Assembly: GCF_006440735.1 (NCBI RefSeq)
Contig: NZ_VFUA01000007.1
Location: forward strand, 1 to 64,000
DNA length: 64,000 nt
Origin: Mesorhizobium sp. B2-7-1
GTDB taxonomy: Bacteria > Pseudomonadota > Alphaproteobacteria > Rhizobiales > Rhizobiaceae
Direction: 5' to 3'
The notes beneath the pieces are model-generated. The model was not told the DNA's origin, did not search any database, and saw only the letters and a program-made list of their open reading frames with translations. Both the position numbers and the translations under genes were made by a program. Below, in pieces: positions 31,810 to 39,754 of the stretch (positions are counted from its first letter, which is position 1; each line of letters starts with the position of its first letter).

Positions 31810-32832
31810 CTACGCCGGGCGCTTCACCCGGTTCTTCAGGGCCGCGTAGCCGCGCTCGCCGAGCAGCGCCCGGGCCGTCGCCTTGACGGCCTGCTTTCGC
31901 CCGTCGGTCGAATTGATCTGCCTCAGCCGCGCCGGCAGGTTGCGCGCCGCCTGCTGCAGCGCCGGCAGCGACATCGGGTCGGGCAGGCTCACAACGTTGG
32001 TTTCGACGCACAGCACCGGCTTGCCGGAGAGCCTGGCGATCCTCTGCGCCTGCTCGTGCTCGCTCTCGATGAACAGGATGGCGTCCGATTTGCGGTAGAA
32101 TTCGGCCTTGAAGCTGCCATGCGCGCCAAGCCGCTGCCGCTCGGCCTTGTTCGGCAGATCGAGCATGATGAGATGATCGTATTTGATGTCGCGGCTGGCG
32201 AGCCATGCCTCGGTCAGCTTGCGGTATTTTTCCAGCCGGCTCGTCACCAGCCAGCCGATCTTGCGTGTCGGCGCGAGCAACGGCCGCGCCTCGGCCAGGA
32301 ATTTCTCGTAGGCCGGGCCGTCGTCGTTTTCGTCCTCGGTCGGGTCGAGGCAAAGCACGCCGTCAATGTCGACGCAGCACTGCTCGAGGAACATATGATG
32401 CATGAAATTCCACTGGAACATCCTGGGATGCGGCACGGCCTCGAAGACCATGTCGGTTTCCTCGTGCTGCAGCGACAGGCCGAACACGGCGGCGAAGATG
32501 AAATCGCCCTTAATGCCGCTGACCGCGACCTTTTCGCGCGCATCGCGCATGGCGGTGCCGCCGATGATGCTGTCGTCGATCACCAGGACCTTGCGCATCT
32601 CGGAAGCCTGCCGGTCGAGGCCTGCCCAGCGCTTGGTGATCCCGGACGTATAGATCCTGCCGGCCAGGAAGCTGTCGAGATCGGTCATCGGGATGTTCGC
32701 GATCAGGCTGACCATGGTGCCGGCGAGGATGCCGCTCCTCGGCACGCCGACGACCAGGTCGATATCGCGCGGCAGCCGGTGCAGGTTGCGCACGATCGCG
32801 TCGTTCATGTCTGAAATCGATCGGTAGTTCAT
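31810..32832 (-). CDS. Phosphoribosyltransferase domain fused to a HAD-like hydrolase domain
   Basis: This 340-aa protein joins two domains. The N-terminal part (about residues 1-120) is a type I phosphoribosyltransferase, with the PRPP-binding KVLVIDDSIIGGTAM and the upstream DLVVGVPRSGILAG. The C-terminal part (about 150-290) has HAD motifs: CVDIDGVLC (nucleophile Asp and second Asp), LVTSRLEK, and a late acidic segment. No pathway is known to me for this fusion. In a polysaccharide cluster it may act on a nucleotide-sugar or phosphoribosyl compound. It lies 39 bp downstream of the flippase on the same strand, so they are co-transcribed. Confidence 0.75.
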   Translation of the reverse strand: MNYRSISDMNDAIVRNLHRLPRDIDLVVGVPRSGILAGTMVSLIANIPMTDLDSFLAGRIYTSGITKRWAGLDRQASEMRKVLVIDDSIIGGTAMRDAREKVAVSGIKGDFIFAAVFGLSLQHEETDMVFEAVPHPRMFQWNFMHHMFLEQCCVDIDGVLCLDPTEDENDDGPAYEKFLAEARPLLAPTRKIGWLVTSRLEKYRKLTEAWLASRDIKYDHLIMLDLPNKAERQRLGAHGSFKAEFYRKSDAILFIESEHEQAQRIARLSGKPVLCVETNVVSLPDPMSLPALQQAARNLPARLRQINSTDGRKQAVKATARALLGERGYAALKNRVKRPA

Positions 32833-32871
32833 GCGGTTATCCCTGTTCTGAGATCAGCGTGTCGCGCGGGC

Positions 32872-34368
32872 TCATTTCGCCCCGCTGGGGGCGGCGGAAA
32901 ACCCTCGTGCCGGGACCAGCCGCAAGGCCTCGCGAAGCGCGTCGCGGCCGGCGCCGAAGGCGAGCGCGACGACAATGGTGGCGGCATAGGAGAGCGCCGC
33001 GCCGGCGGCCAGCGCGACGACGGGCGGCGCCTGCAGCATTGGTTTGACGATCCAGACCAGGCCGAACGCCACATGCGCGCCAAGCACGAAAGGCAAGGCC
33101 GCGTGGAGCACATGGCTGGCCTTGAGCGGTCCGTGCCTGCCGACATAGAGCCACAGGAAGGGCGTGCGCATATACTCGCTGATGGCGTAGGCGACCGCGA
33201 CGCCGAGCGCGCCGTAGGGAAGGCCGATGGCGAAGGCCAGCACCGAGGTCACCGCGGTGACGATGCCCCAGCGCATGAAGTCGCCCGAGCGGCCCTGGCT
33301 TACGAACAGCCATCCCGCGGGGTTGTTGAGCGGCTGCAGCAATCCGGCAAAGCCCAGCGCCAGGAAGATCGGCGCGCTTCCCCGCCACTGCTCGCCGAGC
33401 ACGAAGGGAATGAGCGTGTCCGACATGGCGGTGGCGAAGGCGACGCCCGGGAGCGCCACCAGAAGGATCAGCGGCATGACTCGCAGATACGCGCTGCGGT
33501 AGCGGTCCGGCTCGTCCTTCAATCGCGACAGCGCCGGCACCATCACCTTCGCCAGCGGATTGGTGATCTGGCTGAGCGGGAAGAGCAGAAGCTTGTAGGC
33601 GCGGTCGTAGAGGCCGAGCTGCGCCTCGCCCCAGTATTTGCCGATCAGCACATTGTCGAGGTTGCGGGCGAAGAAATTGGCGAAATTGAAGCCGGTGATG
33701 CCGGCGCCGAAATTGATCAGCGCGCCGATGCCGTCGACCTTGCGCGGCAGGCCGGGACGCCAGCGCGAAGAGTACCAGTAGCACAACGTCGGCAGCACGG
33801 CGCTTGCCAGCGTGCCGGCGAAAAGCGCCCAATAGGAGCGGTCGATGAAGGTCCAGGCGATCGAGACGCCGACACCGACGATGGCGCTGGCGATGTCGAT
33901 GATGGCCAGCCGCGTGAACTCCATGCGGCGCGTCAGCAGCGCCACATGCTGGGCCCCCAGGCCATAGGCTATGATCTGCAGGCCGAAGGCGGCGACGAGG
34001 CCTGTCACGCGCGGCTCGCCATAGAAGGCGGCTACCAGCGGCGCCGAAGCCGCAAGCACGCAGGCAAGCAGCGTGCTCACCGCCACGTTGATCCAGAACA
34101 GGTAGTTGACTTCCTCGTGGCGGATGCCGGTCTTCTGGATCGTCGCCTGGGTCAGGCCGAAATCCTGGAACAGCGCGATGAAGGCAAGCACCGGCGCGCA
34201 CATCGCCACGACGCCGAAATCCTGCGGCGACAACAAGCGCGACAGCACGATGACGGAGATGATCTGCGTCGCCACCCGCACGCCTTGCGCTATCGCGGTG
34301 ACGACCGCGCCGCGTCCGACCGATTTGCGCAGCGAGCCCTCAGGCGGATCGAATGCACTGGTTTCCAA
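32872..34368 (-). CDS. exoT: Polysaccharide flippase, MOP superfamily (ExoT/Wzx-like)
   Basis: This polytopic protein of about 498 aa has 12 or more hydrophobic segments and the N-terminal VVTAIAQGVRVATQIISVIV and LSRLLSPQDFGVVAM pattern of Wzx flippases. It should move the lipid-linked repeat unit to the periplasmic face for ExoQ. The start is uncertain. A TTG at 34368 with AGGGA 8 bp upstream gives a length equal to ExoT (about 494). An ATG at 34431 would add 21 residues rich in Arg and has no ribosome site. It diverges from the exoL-like gene across a region with two TTGC/TGCA motifs. Confidence 0.85.
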   Translation of the reverse strand: METSAFDPPEGSLRKSVGRGAVVTAIAQGVRVATQIISVIVLSRLLSPQDFGVVAMCAPVLAFIALFQDFGLTQATIQKTGIRHEEVNYLFWINVAVSTLLACVLAASAPLVAAFYGEPRVTGLVAAFGLQIIAYGLGAQHVALLTRRMEFTRLAIIDIASAIVGVGVSIAWTFIDRSYWALFAGTLASAVLPTLCYWYSSRWRPGLPRKVDGIGALINFGAGITGFNFANFFARNLDNVLIGKYWGEAQLGLYDRAYKLLLFPLSQITNPLAKVMVPALSRLKDEPDRYRSAYLRVMPLILLVALPGVAFATAMSDTLIPFVLGEQWRGSAPIFLALGFAGLLQPLNNPAGWLFVSQGRSGDFMRWGIVTAVTSVLAFAIGLPYGALGVAVAYAISEYMRTPFLWLYVGRHGPLKASHVLHAALPFVLGAHVAFGLVWIVKPMLQAPPVVALAAGAALSYAATIVVALAFGAGRDALREALRLVPARGFSAAPSGAK

Positions 34369-34450
34369 ATTCAGGATCCCTGATCTTGCATCGGTCCGAC
34401 ATCGTCGAGACCGGCGCCCGCCGCCATGCATAAGCTACCGCAATACGTTT

Positions 34451-34515
34451 TTGCAGTGCAACAAAAAATGTGCGGGCATTTGCTACGCCGCACCAAAATT
34501 GTTGCGATGCAGCAA
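34451..34515. promoter_or_regulatory. Two TTGC/TGCA-type operator candidates between flippase and exoL-like genes
   Basis: Two related sites, TTGCAGTGCAAC (34451-34462) and GTTGCGATGCAGCAA (34501-34515), lie 50 bp apart (about five helical turns) in the divergent promoter region. Paired sites at that spacing would suit a regulator that contacts both or loops. They match the sites near 24315 and 44187. Confidence 0.55.
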
Positions 34516-34564
34516 AAGCTGTACTAGCATCCCCGATGGGTGGGCCCAACAGCGGTCGAGTTAC

Positions 34565-35740
34565 ATGCTGCATGTCTTGTACCTTGTGCATGACGTATCC
34601 GACCCGGCGGTGCGCCGGAGGGTTCAGATGCTCAAGGCAGGCGGCGCCAGGGTCACCCTGGCGGGCTTCCGCCGCACCACCAGCCCGGTCGCCGAGATCG
34701 AGGGTGTCGAGCCTGTCGACCTCGGCGCGACGCGCGACGGCCGATTCGCGCAACGCCTCGGCGCGGTCGCCAAGGCAGCCATGTCGATCGGCGCGAAGCT
34801 GGGCGCCATGCCCACGCCCGATCTCATCATCGCGCGCAACCTCGAAATGCTGGCGCTGGCCCGCCGCGCCAATGGCGCGCTCGGAGGGAGCATGCCGATC
34901 GTCTATGAATGCCTCGATATCCATCGTCTTGTGCTGCGCGACGATTTCGTCGGCAGGACGCTGCGCGGCGCCGAGCGTCGTCTCGCCCGCGACGTGAAGC
35001 TCCTGGTGACGAGTTCGCCCGCCTTCATCGCCAATTATTTCGAGCCGTTCGGGCAGATCGGCGCGCCCGTCGAGCTGATCGAGAACAAATATTTCGAGGC
35101 GGCGTCCGTTGTCGCCGCGCAGTCTTTCGAGGACGACAGCCCGGCGACGCCGCCGTGGCGCATCGGCTGGTTCGGCGCGCTGCGCTGCCGCCGCTCGCTG
35201 GAATTGCTGGCCGATTTCACCCGCCGCCAGGCCGGGCGTTTCGAGGTCGTGCTCAGGGGCCGCCCGGCGCTGTCCGAATTCCCGGACTTTCGCGGTTTCG
35301 TCGAGGCCGAGCCCTGGCTTTCGTTCGAGGGGCCTTACCGCAACCCGGAGGACATGGCGGCCATCTACGGGGAAGTGCATTTCTCCTGGGCGATCGATTT
35401 CTTCGAGGCCGGCCAGAATTCGGAATGGCTGCTTCCCAACCGCCTCTATGAGGGCTGCCGCTTCGGCGCCGTGCCGATCTCGATGGCCGGCACCGAAACC
35501 GGCAGGTTCCTCAAGGGGCAGGACATAGGCGTGCTCCTGTCCGAAGCCACGCCTGAAGCCATCGAGACGATGCTCGGCCGGATGGATCAGGACCGATATC
35601 GCGGCCTGAAGTCGCGGGTGTTGGCGCGCAATCCCAGGATCTGGAGCTACGACCGCAGCGACTGCGCAGCCTTCGTCGACAAACTGCGCGGCCTTGCCGC
35701 GATGCCTTCAAATTTTGCGACGACGGAGGCGGCGGCGTGA
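34565..35740 (+). CDS. exoL: Glycosyltransferase, GT-B fold (ExoL-like)
   Basis: This 391-aa glycosyltransferase begins MLHVLYLVHDVSDPAVRRRV and has PDLIIARNLEMLALA and the C-terminal donor-site region with NRLYEGCRFGAVPISM. Length and position before exoA, exoM and exoO fit ExoL, which adds a glucose early in repeat-unit assembly. ATG 34565 is chosen; the upstream open frame crosses the divergent promoter region and is not real. The stop overlaps the exoA start by one base (TGATG), so translation is coupled. Confidence 0.82.
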   Translation: MLHVLYLVHDVSDPAVRRRVQMLKAGGARVTLAGFRRTTSPVAEIEGVEPVDLGATRDGRFAQRLGAVAKAAMSIGAKLGAMPTPDLIIARNLEMLALARRANGALGGSMPIVYECLDIHRLVLRDDFVGRTLRGAERRLARDVKLLVTSSPAFIANYFEPFGQIGAPVELIENKYFEAASVVAAQSFEDDSPATPPWRIGWFGALRCRRSLELLADFTRRQAGRFEVVLRGRPALSEFPDFRGFVEAEPWLSFEGPYRNPEDMAAIYGEVHFSWAIDFFEAGQNSEWLLPNRLYEGCRFGAVPISMAGTETGRFLKGQDIGVLLSEATPEAIETMLGRMDQDRYRGLKSRVLARNPRIWSYDRSDCAAFVDKLRGLAAMPSNFATTEAAA

Positions 35741-36747
35741 TGGCGGGAGACGCACAAGAACCGATGACGCGGGCATCGATCCTGATCGTCATTCCCTGCC
35801 TCAACGAGGCAGCCCATATCGGCGGCCTGCTCGACCAGTTGCGGCCCGCGGCGGCACAGCTTGGCGGCCGCATCGTCGTCGCCGACGGCGGCAGCGACGA
35901 CGGCACGCAGGCCATCGTCGAAAAGGTCGTGGCGCAGGATCCCCGCGTTATCCTGCTCGCCAACCCGAAGCGCCTGCAGAGCGCCGCCATCAATCTCGCG
36001 GTGGCGACCCTCGGCGAAGGCGCCGACTACCTGATCCGCATCGACGCGCATGGCGGCTATCCGGACGATTACTGCGACCGGCTGGTCGAGGAAGCGCTTG
36101 CCACCGGCGCCGATTCGGTCGTCGTTTCGATGCTGACCGCGGGCACCGGCGCCGTGCAGAAGGCGGTCGCGGCGGCGCAGAATTCCAAGCTCGGCACCGG
36201 CGGCTCGAAGCACCGGCATATGTCCGAGGGCGAATGGGTCGACCACGGCCATCACGCGCTGATGCGCATCGCCGCGTTCAAGGATGTCGGCGGCTATGAC
36301 GAGAGTTTCAGCCACAACGAGGACGCCGAGCTCGACTACCGGCTACGCCAGGCCGGCTACCGCATCTGGATGAGCGGCAGGACGCAGATGGTCTACTATC
36401 CGCGTTCGACGCTGAAGAGCCTTTATTTCCAGTATCTCGGCTATGGCCGCGGCCGCGCCAGGAACGTGCTGAAGCATCGCATGGTGCCGAAGGTCCGCCA
36501 GATGATCCCGCTGCTGGTGGCGCCGGTGGTGCTGCTCGCCCTGTTCTCCTTCGTCCACTGGCTGGCGGCAGTGCCTTTCCTTTTGTGGGCGGCGGTGTGT
36601 CTCGGCTACGGCCTGGCGACGGCGATACGCCAGCGTAACGCCAGCATCGCGCTGGCCGGGGTCTCGGCCATGGTTATGCATTTCGGCTGGTCGGTCGGCT
36701 TCTGGCAGCAGCTTTTGACGCCGCGCTCGCAGCGCAAGGTGGCGTGA
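35740..36747 (+). CDS. exoA: Glycosyltransferase family 2 with C-terminal membrane segments (ExoA-like)
   Basis: This 335-aa GT2 enzyme shows LIVIPCLNEAAHI, VVADGGSDDGT and IRIDAHGGYPD, then SEGEWVDHGHHALM, a pattern typical of ExoA. Two or three hydrophobic segments at about residues 252-320 anchor it to the membrane. ExoA adds the second sugar of the succinoglycan repeat to the lipid-linked galactose. ATG 35740 is preferred over the adjacent GTG 35737. It overlaps its neighbours by one base on each side (exoL stop and exoM start). Confidence 0.87.
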   Translation: MAGDAQEPMTRASILIVIPCLNEAAHIGGLLDQLRPAAAQLGGRIVVADGGSDDGTQAIVEKVVAQDPRVILLANPKRLQSAAINLAVATLGEGADYLIRIDAHGGYPDDYCDRLVEEALATGADSVVVSMLTAGTGAVQKAVAAAQNSKLGTGGSKHRHMSEGEWVDHGHHALMRIAAFKDVGGYDESFSHNEDAELDYRLRQAGYRIWMSGRTQMVYYPRSTLKSLYFQYLGYGRGRARNVLKHRMVPKVRQMIPLLVAPVVLLALFSFVHWLAAVPFLLWAAVCLGYGLATAIRQRNASIALAGVSAMVMHFGWSVGFWQQLLTPRSQRKVA

Positions 36748-37685
36748 TGGCCGGGCGCTCGATCGATATCTGCATCTGCACCTTCCGCCGGCCGGAGCTG
36801 GCCGACACGCTGCGCTCGGTCGCCGCGCTGGAGAAGCCCGCGGGACTGGAGATCGGCATCGTCATCGCCGACAATGACGACGAGCCCAGCGCCCAGAAGC
36901 TGGTGAAGGCACTGGCCGAGGAGCTGAGGCTGCCGGTCCGCTATCGCCACGCGCCGGCGCGCAACATCTCGATCGCCCGCAACGCCTGCCTCGATGCCAG
37001 CGTTTCGGACTTCGCCGCCTTCATCGACGACGACGAGACGGCATCGCCCGGCTGGCTGGTCGAGTTGGTCACGACGGCCGATGCCACGGGCGCCGCGGCC
37101 GTGCTCGGACCGGTGCGGGCGCATTATCGCCAGGACGCACCGGCCTGGATGCAAGAGGGCGACTTCCACTCGACCTTGCCGGTCTGGGTGCGCGGCGAGA
37201 TCCGCACCGGCTACACCTGCAACGTCCTGCTCAGGATGACCGATGCGAGCCTGCGCGGCCGTCGCTTCAGCCTGGCGCGCGGCCAGACCGGCGGCGAGGA
37301 TACCGAGTTCTTCGATGCCATGGTCAAGGCCGGCGGCCGCATCGCCTTTGCGCCTGATGCCTTCGTCGACGAGGTGGTGCCCCGCGCCAGGGCCGCATTC
37401 GACTGGCTGCGCCGCCGCCGCTTCCGTTTCGGCCAGACGCATGGCCATCTGATCGGGCACGGCACCGGCGGCGTGCGCCGCGCCGGCCAGGTCGGGCTGG
37501 CTTCGGCCAAGGCCGCCTACTGCTTCGGCATGGCGATTTTGACCGCGATCAGCCCGGTGCGACGGAACCGCAGCGTGCTGCGCGGCATTATGCACGTTGG
37601 TGTCGTCAGCGGTTTGGTCGGCGTCCGCGAAATCCGCCAGTACGGCCTCACTTCGCCAGAACAAGGGAACAAGCGTGCAGCCTGA
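36747..37685 (+). CDS. exoM: Glycosyltransferase family 2 (ExoM-like)
   Basis: This 312-aa GT2 enzyme has IDICICTFRRPELADTL, IVIADNDDEPSAQ, RNISIARNACLDAS and AFIDDDE, a set matching ExoM, which adds a glucose to the growing repeat unit. Length is close to ExoM (309 aa). A basic segment (FDWLRRRRFRFGQTHG) and a weakly hydrophobic C-terminal part suggest membrane association. ATG 36747 overlaps the exoA stop by one base. The 3' end overlaps the exoO start by 11 bp. Confidence 0.87.
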   Translation: MAGRSIDICICTFRRPELADTLRSVAALEKPAGLEIGIVIADNDDEPSAQKLVKALAEELRLPVRYRHAPARNISIARNACLDASVSDFAAFIDDDETASPGWLVELVTTADATGAAAVLGPVRAHYRQDAPAWMQEGDFHSTLPVWVRGEIRTGYTCNVLLRMTDASLRGRRFSLARGQTGGEDTEFFDAMVKAGGRIAFAPDAFVDEVVPRARAAFDWLRRRRFRFGQTHGHLIGHGTGGVRRAGQVGLASAKAAYCFGMAILTAISPVRRNRSVLRGIMHVGVVSGLVGVREIRQYGLTSPEQGNKRAA

Positions 37686-38661
37686 CGTCAGCTTCGTCAT
37701 CGCCGCCTATAACGCGGAGGCCACTCTCGACCGCGCCATCGCCGGCGCGATCGCCCAACTTGGCGTGACCGTCGAGGTCATCGTCGTCGACGACCAGTCG
37801 CGCGACGGCACGCTGGATGTGGCGCGCGGCTATCCGCAGGATATCGTCAAGGTGGTCGCGTTGCCCGCCAATCGTGGTCCCGGCGGCGCCCGCAATGCCG
37901 GCCTCGACCTCGCCAGGGGCCGCTGGGTGGCGGTGCTCGATTCCGACGATGCGGTGCTTCCCGACCGCCTTGCCACGATGATCTCCCGCGCCGAAGCGGC
38001 GGGTGCCCAGATTGCGGTCGACAATGTGCAGGTCGTGCGCGAGGACGGCACGCCCGACGACACCATGTTCCCGGCCGGCTATCTCGAAGGCTTGCGCGAA
38101 ATTTCGCTCGCCGACTACATCGCCGGCAATCTGGTCTTCGAATCGCGCTTCAATTTCGGCTATCTCAAGCCGATCTTCCAGCGCCGCCTCCTCGACGACA
38201 ACAGGCTGCGCTACGACGAGAAGCTGCGCATCGGCGAGGACTACATTCTTTTGGCGAGCGCGCTGGCCAGCGGCGGCCGCTGCGTGGTCGAGCCGACCGT
38301 CGGCTATGTCTACCACATCCGCACCGGCTCGATCTCGCGGGTGCTCGAATTGCATCATGTCGAGGCAATGATGCGCGCCGACGCCGCCTTCGCGGCGGCA
38401 TATCCCATGGACAGCGGCGCCCGGGCGGCCTTCGCCAGGCGCGGCCGCAGCCTGCGCAAGGCAGCGTCGTTCCTGTCCCTGGTTCAGCACATCAAGGCGC
38501 GCGCGCCGCTCAAGGCGATCGGCGCGGCGATCAGGGATCCGGCCGCGATCGGGCATATGAGCATGCCTATCGCGGTCCGGCTGAGAAGGATTGCGGCACA
38601 AGTTCGCCGTCGGGGCGGGGAGACGAAGCATGCGGGCGATTTGATAGCCAGCGATAAGTAG
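37675..38661 (+). CDS. exoO: Glycosyltransferase family 2 (ExoO-like, copy 2)
   Basis: This 328-aa GT2 enzyme has [44 protein letters not shown] and AVLDSDDA, then [16 protein letters not shown]. By place in the L-A-M-O-N-P order it is the true ExoO equivalent. GTG 37675 is chosen because AAGGGA lies 6 bp upstream; it overlaps exoM by 11 bp. The gene at 23195-24223 is a second enzyme of the same type, so two similar linkages may be made. Confidence 0.87.
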   Translation: MQPDVSFVIAAYNAEATLDRAIAGAIAQLGVTVEVIVVDDQSRDGTLDVARGYPQDIVKVVALPANRGPGGARNAGLDLARGRWVAVLDSDDAVLPDRLATMISRAEAAGAQIAVDNVQVVREDGTPDDTMFPAGYLEGLREISLADYIAGNLVFESRFNFGYLKPIFQRRLLDDNRLRYDEKLRIGEDYILLASALASGGRCVVEPTVGYVYHIRTGSISRVLELHHVEAMMRADAAFAAAYPMDSGARAAFARRGRSLRKAASFLSLVQHIKARAPLKAIGAAIRDPAAIGHMSMPIAVRLRRIAAQVRRRGGETKHAGDLIASDK

Positions 38662-38690
38662 AAATCTTTTTCTCTCAGAAGGAATATCAG

Positions 38691-39587
38691 ATGCAGAAAG
38701 TCAGGAAGGCAGTCATCCCGGTCGCGGGGCTCGGAACGCGGTTCCTGCCGGCGACCAAGTCGATGCCGAAGGAGATGCTGCCCGTCGTCGACAAGCCCGT
38801 CGTGCAGTATGCCGTCGACGAGGCCTTCGAGGCCGGCATCGAGCACATTGTCTTCGTCACCGGCCGCAACAAGGCGGTCATCGAGGACTATTTCGACCTG
38901 CATCCTGAACTGATCGGCACGCTGGAACAGACCGGAAAGAAGGCGCAGCTCGAATCGCTGGAGAGCCTGCTGCCGATGGCCGGCGCCACCTCCTTCATTC
39001 GCCAGCAGTCGCCGCAGGGTCTCGGCCACGCCGTATGGTGCGCGCGCGACGTGATCGGCAACGAACCCTTCGCGCTGCTGCTGCCCGACATGGTGTCCTT
39101 CGGCGCGCGCGGCTGCCTCGCCGAAACGGTCGATCTCTACCAGCGCACAGGCGGTAATGTGATCGCCGTCGAGCGCTGCGACCCGGCCGAAACCGGCAAA
39201 TACGGCATTGTCGGCCGTGGCGACGAGGTCGGTTCCGGCTTCAAGGTCACCGAGATGGTCGAAAAGCCCGCACCGGCCAAGGCGCCGTCGAATTTCTACA
39301 TCAACGGCCGCTACGTGCTGCAGCCGGAGATATTTGCCCTGCTCGGCAACCAGCAGCGCGGCGCGGGCAATGAAATCCAGCTCACCGACGCCATGGTGCG
39401 CCTGGCCCGGAGCCAGCCCTTCTACGCCCAGCCTTTCGATGGCCGCATGTTCGACTGCGGCTCCAAGGAAGGCTTCATCGAGGCCACCATCGCGTTTGCC
39501 CTGGCGCGCGACGACATGAAGGGGCCTGTCTTCGAGATGCTGCAGCAATTCGTCCGGTCGCATGAGCGCCGGGAAGTAGCCGCATAA
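38691..39587 (+). CDS. exoN: UTP-glucose-1-phosphate uridylyltransferase (ExoN/GalU)
   Basis: This 298-aa enzyme makes UDP-glucose from UTP and glucose-1-phosphate, the donor for most sugars of the polymer and the substrate of the dehydrogenase at 25922. The N-terminal [21 protein letters not shown] is the nucleotide-binding signature, followed by EKP (MVEKPAP) and the C-terminal [11 protein letters not shown] 38691 has AAGGA 6 bp upstream. It lies 29 bp after exoO. A GC-rich hairpin at 39641-39665 separates it from exoP. Confidence 0.93.
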   Translation: MQKVRKAVIPVAGLGTRFLPATKSMPKEMLPVVDKPVVQYAVDEAFEAGIEHIVFVTGRNKAVIEDYFDLHPELIGTLEQTGKKAQLESLESLLPMAGATSFIRQQSPQGLGHAVWCARDVIGNEPFALLLPDMVSFGARGCLAETVDLYQRTGGNVIAVERCDPAETGKYGIVGRGDEVGSGFKVTEMVEKPAPAKAPSNFYINGRYVLQPEIFALLGNQQRGAGNEIQLTDAMVRLARSQPFYAQPFDGRMFDCGSKEGFIEATIAFALARDDMKGPVFEMLQQFVRSHERREVAA

Positions 39588-39640
39588 TGCCCATGTTTCG
39601 GGTGCATATGCGAACCCGCGATGGCGCGACAGCCATACAA

Positions 39641-39665
39641 GCGCCCGGGCCTTCCGGCCCGGCGC
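39641..39665. terminator. GC-rich hairpin between exoN and exoP
   Basis: CGGGCC (39645-39650) and GGCCCG (39655-39660) form a stem with a TTCC loop, extended by outer GCGC arms with one bulge. No T-run follows, so it may be a pause or a 3' end structure rather than a full terminator. It could uncouple exoP dosage from the exoL-exoN genes. Confidence 0.45.
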
Positions 39666-39754
39666 ATCCTGGCAACGACGTTGCGCGGTCTTTTCTGGTC
39701 ACGACGCCGATCTACCAAGGCCGATAGCGCCTGCAACCTGGAATTGGACCGAAG

